Source of the DNA: a virus
Strand: one strand, 5' to 3'
IMG/VR virus record: IMGVR_UViG_3300007734_000751
Span: 1-64,000 of that record
DNA length: 64,000 nucleotides
How positions within the stretch are numbered: the stretch's first letter is position 1; every line of letters starts with the position of its first letter. Under the pieces are notes generated by a model, which made no database searches, was not told the origin of the DNA, and was given only the letters and a program-made list of their open reading frames with translations. Positions 37,379 to 46,539 of this stretch are shown here, piece by piece. The translations under genes and the position numbers were made by a program.

Positions 37379-39497
37379 TGACGTTGAAGGAGCCGGAAAA
37401 GTCTCCGATACCCCAGACCATGATCGTCTGGCTACTATGCGGCATCGCTTTACCGTTGCCTCTGCCGCTTATAGCGATTCACGGGAAGACGAATTAGATG
37501 ACCTTCGTTTTATGGCCGGAAGTCCTGACAACAGTTGGCAGTGGCCAGCCGACGTCTTGGCGACCAGAGGCGCGGTGCAGGGCCAGACGATCAACGCGCG
37601 GCCATGCCTGACGATTAACAAGCTGCCACAGCATGTTAGGCTGGTAACAAATGAACAACGACAGAACCGCCCCTCCGGCAAAGTCATCCCAGCGGACGAT
37701 AAAGCCGACGTCGCGGTCGCAGAAGTCTTTCAAGGTATTGTCAGACACATCGAATATTTGTCGGACGCGGACGTTGCTTATGATACCGCCTGCGACAATC
37801 AAGTTACCTACGGCGAAGGTTATATCCGAATCCTTACGGAATATTGCCGCGAAGACTCGTTTGACCAAGACCTGAAGATCGGTCGCGTTCGCAACAGCTT
37901 CAGCGTCTATATGGATCCGATGATTCACGATCCATGCGGATCAGACGCCGAGTGGTGCTTCATAACCGAAGACATTCCGAAAGAAGAGTATGAGCGTCTT
38001 TATCCTGACGCGCTGCCGATTTCTGTGATGATGTCGCAGGGCGTTGGCGATCAGTCACTTAGCATGTGGATGAGCCAGGAAACCGTCCGTATTGCTGAGT
38101 ATTTTTATATCGAACATCAGAAGCGCAAGCTGAACCTGTATCCAGACAATATGACGGCGTTCGATGGCACGCCGCTGGATAAGCAGCTCAAGGCGATGTT
38201 TGGCAAGCCGCTGAAATCTCGCACAAGCGAGCATCGTCAGGTGAAATGGCTAAAGACCAACGGCTTCGAGGTTCTTGAAGAGCGCGATTGGGCGGGTAAA
38301 TGGATTCCTGTCATCCGCGTGGTTGGCAATGAGTTTGAGGTAGACGGGCAGTTATACATCAGCGGTTTGGTGCGAAACGCCAAAGACGCGCAGCGCATGT
38401 ATAACTACTGGGTCAGCCAGGAAGCAGAGATGCTGGCGCTGGCTCCGAAAGCACCGTTTATCGGATATGGGGGTCAGTTTGAAGGATACGAAACAAACTG
38501 GAAAACGGCCAATACGAACAACTGGCCCTACCTCGAAGTCAACCCCGACGTCACCGATGGCGCTGGAAATCCTCTGCCATTACCTGAACGCGCGCAGCCA
38601 CCTATGGCGCAAACCGGCCTTATCCAGGCCAAAATGGGCGCTGGGGAAGATATCAAATCCACCACGGGTCAATACGACAGCTCCATTGGTGCGACCAGTA
38701 ACGAGAGGACGGGTCGTGCGATTTTGGCTCGGCAAAACCAAGGCGATACCTCCACATACCACTATGTGGACAATCTCGCCCGTGCGGTCAGATATACGAC
38801 AAGACAACTGGTAGATCTGATCCCTAAGATCTACGACACGGAACGCGTGGCACGCATCGTCGGACTCGACGGCGAAGTGGGTATGGTGAAAATCAACCCA
38901 AATCAGCCTGAACCAGTGCGCGTCATCAAGGATCCGATCACGGGTCTGGACATTGAAAAGATCTACAACCCATCGGTCGGCACATACGACGTGGTAGTGA
39001 CGACAGGCCCAAGCTACGCGACCAAGCGCCAAGAGGCGATGGAAGCGATGCAGATGATCTTGCAGACCAACCCGCAGCTCTGGGGTGTGGCAGGCGACCT
39101 GTTCATCAAGAACATGGACTGGCCTGGAGCGCAGGAAATGGCGGCTCGGTTCGCCAAGACGCTCGATCCGAAGGTTCTGGATAATACGGATGAGTCGCCA
39201 GAAGCGCAGATGATGCGCGCTCAGATGAACGACATGGCGAACCAGATGGAACAGACTGCGGCGTTGGTTCAGCAACTGCAACAGTCTTACGATATGCAGA
39301 AACTGGCGATTGACGAGCAAAATACGCAGATTAAGGCGTATGACGCAGAGACAAAACGTCTTCAGGCCATGCAAAGCGGGCTGTCGCCTGAACAGATCCA
39401 AGACATCGTAATGGGAACGGTCGCAGCGGCGATGGATACGGGCGATATTGTCCCGCGTAACACGCCGATGCAACCACAACTGCCAGGATTAGAATAA
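37368..39497 (+). CDS. P22-type portal protein (spans the unit 1/unit 2 junction)
   Basis: A 709-residue portal, close to the size of P22 gp1. It opens with RHRFTVASAAYSDSREDELD and DLRFMAGSPDNSWQWP, then TINKLPQHVRLVTNEQRQNR and a DYEN-less core with YGEGYIRILTEYC, FSVYMDPMIHDPCGSDAEWC and YNYWVSQEAEMLALAPKAPF, all typical of the family. The last third repeats residues at window positions 2-901. The shared 127-base junction (38597-38723) lies in this gene, so as written it may combine the N-terminal part of one phage with the C-terminal part of another. Confidence 0.9.
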   Translation: MAASDVEGAGKVSDTPDHDRLATMRHRFTVASAAYSDSREDELDDLRFMAGSPDNSWQWPADVLATRGAVQGQTINARPCLTINKLPQHVRLVTNEQRQNRPSGKVIPADDKADVAVAEVFQGIVRHIEYLSDADVAYDTACDNQVTYGEGYIRILTEYCREDSFDQDLKIGRVRNSFSVYMDPMIHDPCGSDAEWCFITEDIPKEEYERLYPDALPISVMMSQGVGDQSLSMWMSQETVRIAEYFYIEHQKRKLNLYPDNMTAFDGTPLDKQLKAMFGKPLKSRTSEHRQVKWLKTNGFEVLEERDWAGKWIPVIRVVGNEFEVDGQLYISGLVRNAKDAQRMYNYWVSQEAEMLALAPKAPFIGYGGQFEGYETNWKTANTNNWPYLEVNPDVTDGAGNPLPLPERAQPPMAQTGLIQAKMGAGEDIKSTTGQYDSSIGATSNERTGRAILARQNQGDTSTYHYVDNLARAVRYTTRQLVDLIPKIYDTERVARIVGLDGEVGMVKINPNQPEPVRVIKDPITGLDIEKIYNPSVGTYDVVVTTGPSYATKRQEAMEAMQMILQTNPQLWGVAGDLFIKNMDWPGAQEMAARFAKTLDPKVLDNTDESPEAQMMRAQMNDMANQMEQTAALVQQLQQSYDMQKLAIDEQNTQIKAYDAETKRLQAMQSGLSPEQIQDIVMGTVAAAMDTGDIVPRNTPMQPQLPGLE

Positions 39498-39859
39498 TGA
39501 GCTGCGGGGATCTGATAGGCCACCTCTTCTTAGCCCGCGATGTGACTCATAGCGTGCATCTAAACACCCGTTCTTATGCAAAACATAAGGCTCTGGGCGG
39601 TTTTTATGAGAATGTGATCGAATTAGCGGACGATTTGGCCGAAGCCTATCAAGGCAGACATGGCCTAATCGGGCCGATTACGCTTCATTCAGCCAAGAAA
39701 ACGGGCAATGTTATCGAGTTTCTTGAAGATTCACTGAAAGATGTTGAAGATCTTCGCTATAAAGTCTGTGAAAAGGACGATACGGCGATCCAAAACATTA
39801 TCGATGAGATAGTTGGTCTTTATCTCAAAACCCTGTATAAATTGAAATTCCTAGCGTGA
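39497..39859 (+). CDS. Small helical phage protein (DUF5856-like), unit 2
   Basis: A 120-residue homologue of 901-1263, starting on the portal stop (TAATG). The changes cluster at residues ~38-45 (YENVIELAD instead of YSKVIDLAD) with scattered silent differences, so selection keeps the protein. Same tentative DUF5856 resemblance and unknown function. Confidence 0.8.
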   Translation: MSCGDLIGHLFLARDVTHSVHLNTRSYAKHKALGGFYENVIELADDLAEAYQGRHGLIGPITLHSAKKTGNVIEFLEDSLKDVEDLRYKVCEKDDTAIQNIIDEIVGLYLKTLYKLKFLA

Positions 39860-39866
39860 GGAAATC

Positions 39867-40136
39867 ATGGCTTATTATGCACATCTGACCGCCACAACAC
39901 AGCTTAAGGTCGGTCTTGGCAAGCTGAAAGGCATTTTTGCCAGCTCTGGCTCATCGCCAACAGTAGCTGTTTACGACACGCCTGACGGCGACACGAATGA
40001 CCCTATCGTAATCGCTCAATTCACGGCTGCAACGCCTGGAAATTATGTGTTTACGGCGGAAGGTATCAGCTTAAATAACGGCCTTTACGTTGTTCTAGGC
40101 GGAACAAACCCGAAGGTTACAATCCTTTTCGAGTAA
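39867..40136 (+). CDS. Small beta-rich protein before the tail fibre, unit 2
   Basis: An 89-residue homologue of 1271-1540 with differences in residues 5-15 and near the C-terminus. Spacing to both neighbours is unchanged, which supports a tight functional link with the fibre that follows. Function unknown. Confidence 0.75.
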   Translation: MAYYAHLTATTQLKVGLGKLKGIFASSGSSPTVAVYDTPDGDTNDPIVIAQFTAATPGNYVFTAEGISLNNGLYVVLGGTNPKVTILFE

Positions 40137-40141
40137 TCTAA

Positions 40142-42718
40142 ATGGCCTTTATTTATAATCTTACTGACACTTGGAATGACGTTACAACTACATGGAACGG
40201 CATTAAATTAGCCGTTACCGACTCTGGTTCGTCATCGACTTCCAAACTCCTGAATTTAACGATTTCTGGCTCGTCAACGGGCTATTTTTATGTCGATAAA
40301 AGCGGAAATCTGACGCTTTCAGGAACTGTCAATAAGGTTACTTTAACGGCTCCAGCTACCAGCGCAACGCTTACGCTGGCTGATGGCTCTACTTTTGCGA
40401 CTTCTGGCGCTTATACGAGCACTTTTACCTTCACCGGCACGACTGCGCTGACGTTCCCAACGAGCGGCACGGTTACAGCGCTCGGTAACTCAACAACTGG
40501 CTCTGGTAGCATCGTCCTTCAGTCAAGCCCAACTCTGGTCACGCCTAATCTTGGCACGCCATCATTTGCAACGCTTACAAATGCTACTGGTCTGCCGATC
40601 TCGTCAGGTGTTAGCGGTCTTGGCACCAATGTGGCAACGGCGCTTGGCGTAAGTGTCGGCACAGACGGCGCATTTGTTGTAAAAGGCGGGGCGTTAGGCA
40701 CACCATCGTCAGGTAATTTATCAAGCTGCACAGGTTATGTCGTCGGTAATCTATCTGGCCTCGGCACAGGCGTAGCGACATGGCTTGCGACGCCATCTAG
40801 CGCCAATTTAGCAGCCGCTGTCACGGATGAGACAGGATCAGGCTCATTAGTTTTCGCTACATCACCAACCCTCGTTACACCTGCACTTGGGACGCCATCT
40901 TCGGCGACGCTAACCAATGCGACGGGATTACCTATTAGCACAGGCGTTAGCGGCCTTGGGACAGGTGTTGCGACGTTCTTGGCGACGCCGACGAGCGCGA
41001 ATCTCGCGGCGGCTGTCACGAATGAAACAGGATCTGGGCCTCTAGTCTTCGCAACCAGCCCGACTTTCACGTCTCAGGTTACGCTTGGCACGGCTAGTTC
41101 GACACGCGGCACGTTGGTTCTTGCTAATACAAGCGCCAATACGGTCACGCTACAATCCTCAAATACCACCGCAGCGGCTTACACGCTGACGTTCCCAGCG
41201 GCTGCGCCTGTTAATGGTTACTACCTTCAGACCGACAATCTTGGCGTCCTATCTTGGGCGGCAGGGGGCGGCGGTGGCGGTGGGTCACCTGGCGGGTCTA
41301 ACACGCAGGTTCAGTTTAACGATTCCGCGACATTCGGCGGCGAAGCTGCTTTTACATATACTAAAGCAACATACACGCTTGGGCTTGGCGTTGCCTCTAC
41401 ATCTACTGGCACATTCAGCCTTTATAACTCAGCCAGCGCCAATTCTGTTAGCTTAAAGTCAGGCAATAATAGCGTCGCTTGGTCGTTGACCTTACCTACG
41501 ACCGCAGGCACAGCTAATTACTTCCTGCAAACTGACGGCTCTGGCAACACCACATGGGCTGCGGCTGCGGCAGGCACGATCAACACCGGCACAGTCGGTC
41601 AGATCACCTATTACAGCGGCACAAACACGCTGTCTGGCACAACTACTGGCACGGGTGTCTTAACGGCTCTTGGTAACAACACGAACACCGCTGGCGGCGT
41701 TCTTGTTCCTGCGGCAGCTCTTACAGCAAGTGCTATCGTTCTTGGCGGCGGGTCTGGTACCGGCCCAGCTACGACGACAACAGGCACAGGCGTCATCACA
41801 GCCATCGGCAATGCTGTTAATACGGCAGGCGGTTTGTTAGCCCCTGCGGCAGCTCTCACTGCAAGCTCTCTTGTTGTCGGCGGAGGTTCTGGCACTGGCC
41901 CGTCAACGATAACGACCGGCACGGGCGTTGTTACGGCTCTCGGTGTCAACACAGGATCTGCCGGAGCGTTTGTCGTCAACGGCGGCGCGCTCGGCACACC
42001 GTCATCTGGCACACTCTCAAGCTGCACAGGGTTATCTCTTACAACTGGCGTTTCTGGCGTTCTTCCTGTCGCTAACGGCGGCACGAACGCATCTTCAGCC
42101 GGTATTACAGCGTTTAATAATATTACGGGTTACACAGCGGCGGGCGCGACAGGAACCACAAGCACCAATCTTGTGTTTTCGACCAGCCCGACACTTGTTA
42201 CGCCGGTTCTTGGTGCAGCAACAGCTACAAGCATCAACGGTCTGACGATCACATCGTCTACTGGCACGCTGACCGTTACTAACGGTAAAACGGCTTCTTT
42301 CAGTAACTCGATAACCTTTGCGGGCACTGATTCTACAACGATGACGTTCCCTGCAACGTCGTCGACAGTGCTTACGACAGGCAATACCGCTACAATTACA
42401 AAAGGCTATACTGTAACGCCATATAGCATTGGCACTGTATCTAGTGGCACATCAACGCCAGATCCGGCAAACGGTAACTATCAATATCTGACGAATGGCG
42501 GCGCATTTACTTTGGCAGCTCCGTCATCTGATTGTGCTATTGATATTCTTGTTATTAATGGCGCATCTTCAGGAGCTATTACTTTTAGTGGATTCAAAAC
42601 ACCTGGGACGGGTGTAACAGGAGCTACTTACGCTACTACCAATAGCACTTGGTGGGTTCTATCTATTCGCCGAACTAATAGTGTATCCACATATTCTTGG
42701 AATGGGCCTTGGACGTAA
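40142..42718 (+). CDS. Repeat-rich tail fibre protein, unit 2
   Basis: An 858-residue fibre. The first ~490 residues align well with the unit 1 fibre, including the Gly run and SPGGSNTQVQFNDSATFGG. After that it differs: instead of three tandem 48-residue units it carries two copies of a GVLVPAAALTASAIVLGGGS-type repeat (residues ~515-590), one GALGTPSSGTL unit and a VLPVANGGTNASSAGITAFN segment typical of phage fibres. The last ~130 residues are unrelated to unit 1 and end in a beta-rich SIRRTNSVSTYSWNGPW. The stop overlaps the adhesin start (TAATG). Confidence 0.85.
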   Translation: MAFIYNLTDTWNDVTTTWNGIKLAVTDSGSSSTSKLLNLTISGSSTGYFYVDKSGNLTLSGTVNKVTLTAPATSATLTLADGSTFATSGAYTSTFTFTGTTALTFPTSGTVTALGNSTTGSGSIVLQSSPTLVTPNLGTPSFATLTNATGLPISSGVSGLGTNVATALGVSVGTDGAFVVKGGALGTPSSGNLSSCTGYVVGNLSGLGTGVATWLATPSSANLAAAVTDETGSGSLVFATSPTLVTPALGTPSSATLTNATGLPISTGVSGLGTGVATFLATPTSANLAAAVTNETGSGPLVFATSPTFTSQVTLGTASSTRGTLVLANTSANTVTLQSSNTTAAAYTLTFPAAAPVNGYYLQTDNLGVLSWAAGGGGGGGSPGGSNTQVQFNDSATFGGEAAFTYTKATYTLGLGVASTSTGTFSLYNSASANSVSLKSGNNSVAWSLTLPTTAGTANYFLQTDGSGNTTWAAAAAGTINTGTVGQITYYSGTNTLSGTTTGTGVLTALGNNTNTAGGVLVPAAALTASAIVLGGGSGTGPATTTTGTGVITAIGNAVNTAGGLLAPAAALTASSLVVGGGSGTGPSTITTGTGVVTALGVNTGSAGAFVVNGGALGTPSSGTLSSCTGLSLTTGVSGVLPVANGGTNASSAGITAFNNITGYTAAGATGTTSTNLVFSTSPTLVTPVLGAATATSINGLTITSSTGTLTVTNGKTASFSNSITFAGTDSTTMTFPATSSTVLTTGNTATITKGYTVTPYSIGTVSSGTSTPDPANGNYQYLTNGGAFTLAAPSSDCAIDILVINGASSGAITFSGFKTPGTGVTGATYATTNSTWWVLSIRRTNSVSTYSWNGPWT

Positions 42719-43887
42719 TGTTATATGAACGGCATTTTGAGTGTAAAACCAGAGGGTTAGTTCAAGGGCCAACTAGTTTAGATGGCTTTCCTGGCGCTGT
42801 AACGTCCATAAAAACACCAAAACAATTTCGTTTTATAAATAAACGCGAATTTTTTGTTGAGGATTTTTTTAAAGATTTGCGTGAAGAAAATCAGCCTTGG
42901 ATTAGAACATATAAAATTGTTATTCGTTCACATGAAAGCAAAGAAGAGATATGGGTTCGCCCTTTTGCGGATAAGTCCGAATGTTTTCTAATTTGGGCGC
43001 GTTTGATTGGTATGGATTTAGAACGCCTACCGACCGATAAACCGTTTGTCTGTCCGACTATTTGGATAGATGGTGAGATAGAATATTTGTTTGCTACAGT
43101 TGACCAATTTACTACTGTTGGGACTTTTACTTGGTCGCCAACAGGTAATGTTGTCGCTACAGATTATCTTATAGTTGCTGGCGGGGCTTCTGGCGGCGGC
43201 GCACCTACAGGTAGTTATGGCGGCGCGGGTGGGGGAGGCGGCGGCGAACTTAAAACAACGACAAACTATACGTTTACTACTAAAACCGTTGTAGTTGGAA
43301 ATTATGGCGCTGCTTCGGGAGCGGGACAGAATAATGGTAATCCTGGGTATGATAGCTCTTTTGATGGAATAACATCAAAAGGCGGTGGCTATGGTTCAAA
43401 AGCATATGGCACTGGCGGCGCTGCTTCAGCTAGTGGCGGAACTGCGGCTTGTGGAGGCGGCGGCTCAAATGGTAGTGGCGGTACTGGGTCTAAATATAGC
43501 GGTGGTACAGGAGCGGATGGCGGCGGCGGCGGGGCTGGAGATAGCCAAAATGGTGTAAGCGGAAGCGGGGCAAATGGCGGTAACGGCGGAAACGGCACTT
43601 CTAGTTCTTTAACGGGATCTTCAGTTGCTTATTCTGGCGGCGGCGGCGGCGGCGCATATCAATCTGGCACCGTTGGCGCGGCAGGAAACGCGGCGGCTAC
43701 TGCTGGTGCGGCAAATCTTGCTAGTAGTTCTAACGCTACTGCAAATAGAGGTGGCGGGTCTGGCGGCGGCGGCGGAACTTTTACATCTGGTACAACTGGA
43801 TCGGGTAACGGCGGCACAGGATTTGTGGCGTTAAGCTATACACCTATTACGCTTGTAGTTCGCAATATGCCAATGTTAGGAATGTAG
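42718..43887 (+). CDS. Glycine-rich adhesin-like tail protein
   Basis: A 389-residue protein starting on the fibre stop; an ATG at 42697 lies inside the fibre gene and is rejected. Residues 1-130 form a compact globular part (MLYERHFECKTRGLVQGP, WIRTYKIVIRSHESKEEIWV). Residues ~130-165 lead into a long Gly-rich domain (to ~380) with many GGG, GGGG and longer Gly runs, as in phage tip adhesins that form polyglycine II-type bundles. It takes the place held by the 811-residue LamG/SPRY protein in unit 1, so the two phages should bind different receptors. Confidence 0.8.
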   Translation: MLYERHFECKTRGLVQGPTSLDGFPGAVTSIKTPKQFRFINKREFFVEDFFKDLREENQPWIRTYKIVIRSHESKEEIWVRPFADKSECFLIWARLIGMDLERLPTDKPFVCPTIWIDGEIEYLFATVDQFTTVGTFTWSPTGNVVATDYLIVAGGASGGGAPTGSYGGAGGGGGGELKTTTNYTFTTKTVVVGNYGAASGAGQNNGNPGYDSSFDGITSKGGGYGSKAYGTGGAASASGGTAACGGGGSNGSGGTGSKYSGGTGADGGGGGAGDSQNGVSGSGANGGNGGNGTSSSLTGSSVAYSGGGGGGAYQSGTVGAAGNAAATAGAANLASSSNATANRGGGSGGGGGTFTSGTTGSGNGGTGFVALSYTPITLVVRNMPMLGM

Positions 43888-43889
43888 AA

Positions 43890-44318
43890 ATGCAAGTTGG
43901 ATATAAGCTTATTGAAATTGCAACAGGCAATGTTATTCAATCTTGGGGCGGTAATTGGGGTCAGCTTCCTAATCCCCCAAGCCCAATAGAACTTCCTACT
44001 GGCGAGCAAGTATGCGGCGCTCAGACAGGAGACGAGTTTAACGGATATAGATTAGATCCGTGGAATATGGATAGTCCTCCAGTTCCTCAACAAGCCCCTA
44101 TGTGGGCTGTTAGAACAGTTCTTCAAAATGACAATCTGTTTGACCAAGCTCAAGCAGCCATTACGGCGTCAACAGATAACGCGCTTAAGAATGTCTGGGA
44201 ATACGGTAATTTTGCTGACAGAAATTCCAAAGCTATTGCATCTTTAGCCGTAACACTTAATTTGACAGACGCACAAGTAGATCAAATGTTTTTCGACGCA
44301 AACAGTCTGGAAGTCTGA
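43890..44318 (+). CDS. Small protein following the adhesin, unit 2 only
   Basis: A 142-residue protein starting two bases after the adhesin stop. Residues 1-65 look beta-rich (GYKLIEIATGNVIQSWGGNW), and residues ~70-142 are helical and acidic (MWAVRTVLQNDNLFDQAQAA, then ALKNVWEYGNFADR). The C-terminal helical part is a type that recurs in small tail-associated proteins of phages. It may assist assembly of the Gly-rich adhesin; that is inferred from its place in the cassette. Confidence 0.65.
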   Translation: MQVGYKLIEIATGNVIQSWGGNWGQLPNPPSPIELPTGEQVCGAQTGDEFNGYRLDPWNMDSPPVPQQAPMWAVRTVLQNDNLFDQAQAAITASTDNALKNVWEYGNFADRNSKAIASLAVTLNLTDAQVDQMFFDANSLEV

Positions 44319-44452
44319 TGAAAATTGAACTTACATCGCAAGAATGGACTTATATTTTAAATGTGTTGGCTCAACGCCCTTATGGCGAAGTTGTTGAACT
44401 CATAGCCAAGATACAGAAACAAGCCGTTGACGATGTTTCTGTAAACGAGTAA
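44318..44452 (+). CDS. Very small helical protein, unit 2 only
   Basis: A 44-residue peptide starting on the previous stop (TGATG). It reads MKIELTSQEWTYILNVLAQR, then PYGEVVELIAKIQKQ, a short helical type seen after many phage fibre genes. The overlap and codon pattern support translation. Function unknown. Confidence 0.6.
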   Translation: MKIELTSQEWTYILNVLAQRPYGEVVELIAKIQKQAVDDVSVNE

Positions 44453-44462
44453 TTATATACGT

Positions 44463-44485
44463 TACCGACTAGCCGGATAGCTAGG
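44463..44485 (+). promoter_or_regulatory. Second copy of the 23-nt hairpin element
   Basis: Identical over 23 bases to 6822-6844 and again just before the scaffold gene, although everything for 2 kb on its left differs between the units. It ends 15 bases before the GTG start. Confidence 0.5.
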
Positions 44486-44500
44486 ATGATAGGAGGTCGC

Positions 44501-45283
44501 GTGAGCGACGAAGACCTTGCTACAGCGGAGATAAGCACCGCGTCAGAGTTGGAAGCTACGGTGGCCCCAACGACTGAGGAAACCAAACCGGAAGAACAGC
44601 CGTCCGAGAAGTTGTTCACTCAAAAAGAGCTGGACAAACTTATCGACAAACGGTTTCGCAAAGAGAAGCTAGACGCGGCTAAAGCAGCCCAGGAGTTAGC
44701 TCGACTTCAGGCAGAATTGCAGGCCAAAACTGCAAATCCGCCAGCGCCAGATGACTTTGAGAACGCTCATGCTTATGCGGAAGCATTAGCAGAGCAAAAA
44801 GCTCAACAGCTTCTGTTGCGTAAAGAAGAAGAGCGGCAACAAGCGGCAGCGCTTGAGGCGTATAGAGAGCGTGAAGAGGAAGCGCGCGAAAAATACGACG
44901 ACTTTGAACAAGTCGCGTATAACGAGCACCTCCCCGTAACGGACTATATGGCCCAAGTCATTCAGGCTTCAGACATCGGCCCCGAAGTGATTTATCACTT
45001 AGGATCTAACCCGAAAGAAGCCCATCGAATAGCCAAGTTACCGCCGATCTTGCAAGCAAGAGAAATCGGGCGAATCGAAGCCAAATTGGCCGCTGATCCA
45101 CCGACTAAACGCACTTCAACTGCGCCAGCTCCGCTTGCTCCTGTTTCAGCTACTCGGTCGAGTTCAGGCCCAAGGTATGACACGACAGATCCTAGAGCTA
45201 TCAAGGATATGACGCCGTCTCAATGGATTGAAGCCGACAGGTTGCGACAGATCAAGAAGATGGAAGCGCAAAACCGTAGGTAA
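44501..45283 (+). CDS. Capsid scaffolding protein, unit 2
   Basis: A 260-residue scaffold. I chose the GTG at 44501, preceded by AGGAGG, over the in-frame ATG at 44486, because the AGGAGG lies between them and the unit 1 protein starts with TTG at the matching residue. The acidic N-terminus and the coiled-coil region diverge more from unit 1 than the C-terminal ~100 residues, which include the basic coat-binding end (RLRQIKKMEAQNRR). Confidence 0.8.
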   Translation: MSDEDLATAEISTASELEATVAPTTEETKPEEQPSEKLFTQKELDKLIDKRFRKEKLDAAKAAQELARLQAELQAKTANPPAPDDFENAHAYAEALAEQKAQQLLLRKEEERQQAAALEAYREREEEAREKYDDFEQVAYNEHLPVTDYMAQVIQASDIGPEVIYHLGSNPKEAHRIAKLPPILQAREIGRIEAKLAADPPTKRTSTAPAPLAPVSATRSSSGPRYDTTDPRAIKDMTPSQWIEADRLRQIKKMEAQNRR

Positions 45284-45290
45284 TTAAGTC

Positions 45291-46487
45291 ATGTCAAACT
45301 CAATTTTAACAATTGACATGATTACTCGCAAGGCTCTTGAGATCCTTGAGAATAATCTTGTCCTTACGCGCACTGTAAACCGTCAGTATGACGACTCTTT
45401 CGCCGTTGAAGGCGCTAAGATCGGCTCGACCCTTCGCATCCGTCTTCCTGACCGCGCTCTGGTCACGGACGGCGCTGCCCTTCAGGTTCAGGACGACAAC
45501 GAGCAATACACCACGCTCGCTGTTTCCAGCCAGAAGCACATCGGCGTAAACTTTACGACCGCCGAACTGACGATGCAGTTGGACGACTTCGCTGAACGTG
45601 TTCTGAAGCCTCGTATTTCGCAGCTTGCGTCTTCTATCGACGCTGACGTTGCGAATAGCTTCAAATACATCGGCAACTCGGTCGGCACCCCAGGCACCAC
45701 GCCTGCTACGTCGCTCGTCCTGTTGCAAGCTCAACAGAAGCTCAACGAGAACGCCGCTGTTATGCAGCCTCGTTATGCCACTGTTAACCCAGCCGCTAAC
45801 GCTGCGTTGATCGAAGGCATGAAAGGTCTGTTCAACCCTGTGTCGGCTATCTCGAAGCAGTTCAAGAACGGCGTATTTGGCGAAGGCATCCTCGGCTACG
45901 ACGAGCTGAATATGTCTCAGTCAATCAAGCAGTTCACGACTGGCTCACGCGCTGGCACCGTTACGGTTAGCACGACTGTTACTTCGGAAGGTTCAACCAG
46001 CATCGTTCTTACGGGCCTTGGCTCAACGACGATCAAAGCTGGCGACGTCTTCACGATTGCTAACGTCTACGCTGTTAACCCACAGACCCGTGAATCAACC
46101 GGCTCGCTCTATCAGTTCGTTGCTCTTGCTGACGTTACGGCGTCAACGACCGCTACGGTCACTGTTCCTGCGATGTATTCGGCTTCACAGGCTCTTGCTA
46201 CGGTTGACGCGCTTCCTGTTGCTACGGCTGCGGTCACGTTCCTCGGCGCTGCTTCTACGCAGTATCCACAGAACTTGATCTATCATCGTGACGCGATCAC
46301 CTTCGCCACCGCCGATCTTCTGCTTCCGCAGGGCGTCGATATGGCAAGCCGTCAGGTTCACAATGGCATCAGCTTACGCGTTGTTCGTCAGTATGACATC
46401 AATAACGACCGTCTGCCTTGCCGTATTGACGTGCTCTATGGCTACAGCGTGATTCGTCCGCAGATGGCCGTTCGCCTTTGGGGCTAA
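45291..46487 (+). CDS. Major capsid (coat) protein, P22 gp5-like, unit 2
   Basis: A 398-residue coat protein that differs from the unit 1 protein at only a few positions (for example MQP for MSP near residue 152, IAN for IGS near 253, ATA for SGA near 311) while silent changes are scattered through the gene. The same P22 coat features apply. The next hairpin differs in loop from unit 1. Confidence 0.92.
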   Translation: MSNSILTIDMITRKALEILENNLVLTRTVNRQYDDSFAVEGAKIGSTLRIRLPDRALVTDGAALQVQDDNEQYTTLAVSSQKHIGVNFTTAELTMQLDDFAERVLKPRISQLASSIDADVANSFKYIGNSVGTPGTTPATSLVLLQAQQKLNENAAVMQPRYATVNPAANAALIEGMKGLFNPVSAISKQFKNGVFGEGILGYDELNMSQSIKQFTTGSRAGTVTVSTTVTSEGSTSIVLTGLGSTTIKAGDVFTIANVYAVNPQTRESTGSLYQFVALADVTASTTATVTVPAMYSASQALATVDALPVATAAVTFLGAASTQYPQNLIYHRDAITFATADLLLPQGVDMASRQVHNGISLRVVRQYDINNDRLPCRIDVLYGYSVIRPQMAVRLWG

Positions 46488-46489
46488 TA

Positions 46490-46515
46490 GAGTGGGCTTC
46501 GGCCCGCTCTTTTTT
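46490..46515 (+). terminator. Hairpin terminator after the coat gene (TTCG loop), unit 2
   Basis: GAGTGGGC and GCCCGCTC pair around TTCG, followed by six T. This is the strongest intrinsic terminator in the window. Confidence 0.88.
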
Positions 46516-46539
46516 CTCATCATTCTTGGAGTTTAACCC

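Noticed and set aside
38580-39479. 299-codon minus-strand frame within the portal gene
   Set aside because: It is fully antisense to a strongly conserved portal and its His/Arg/Leu-rich composition is a codon shadow.
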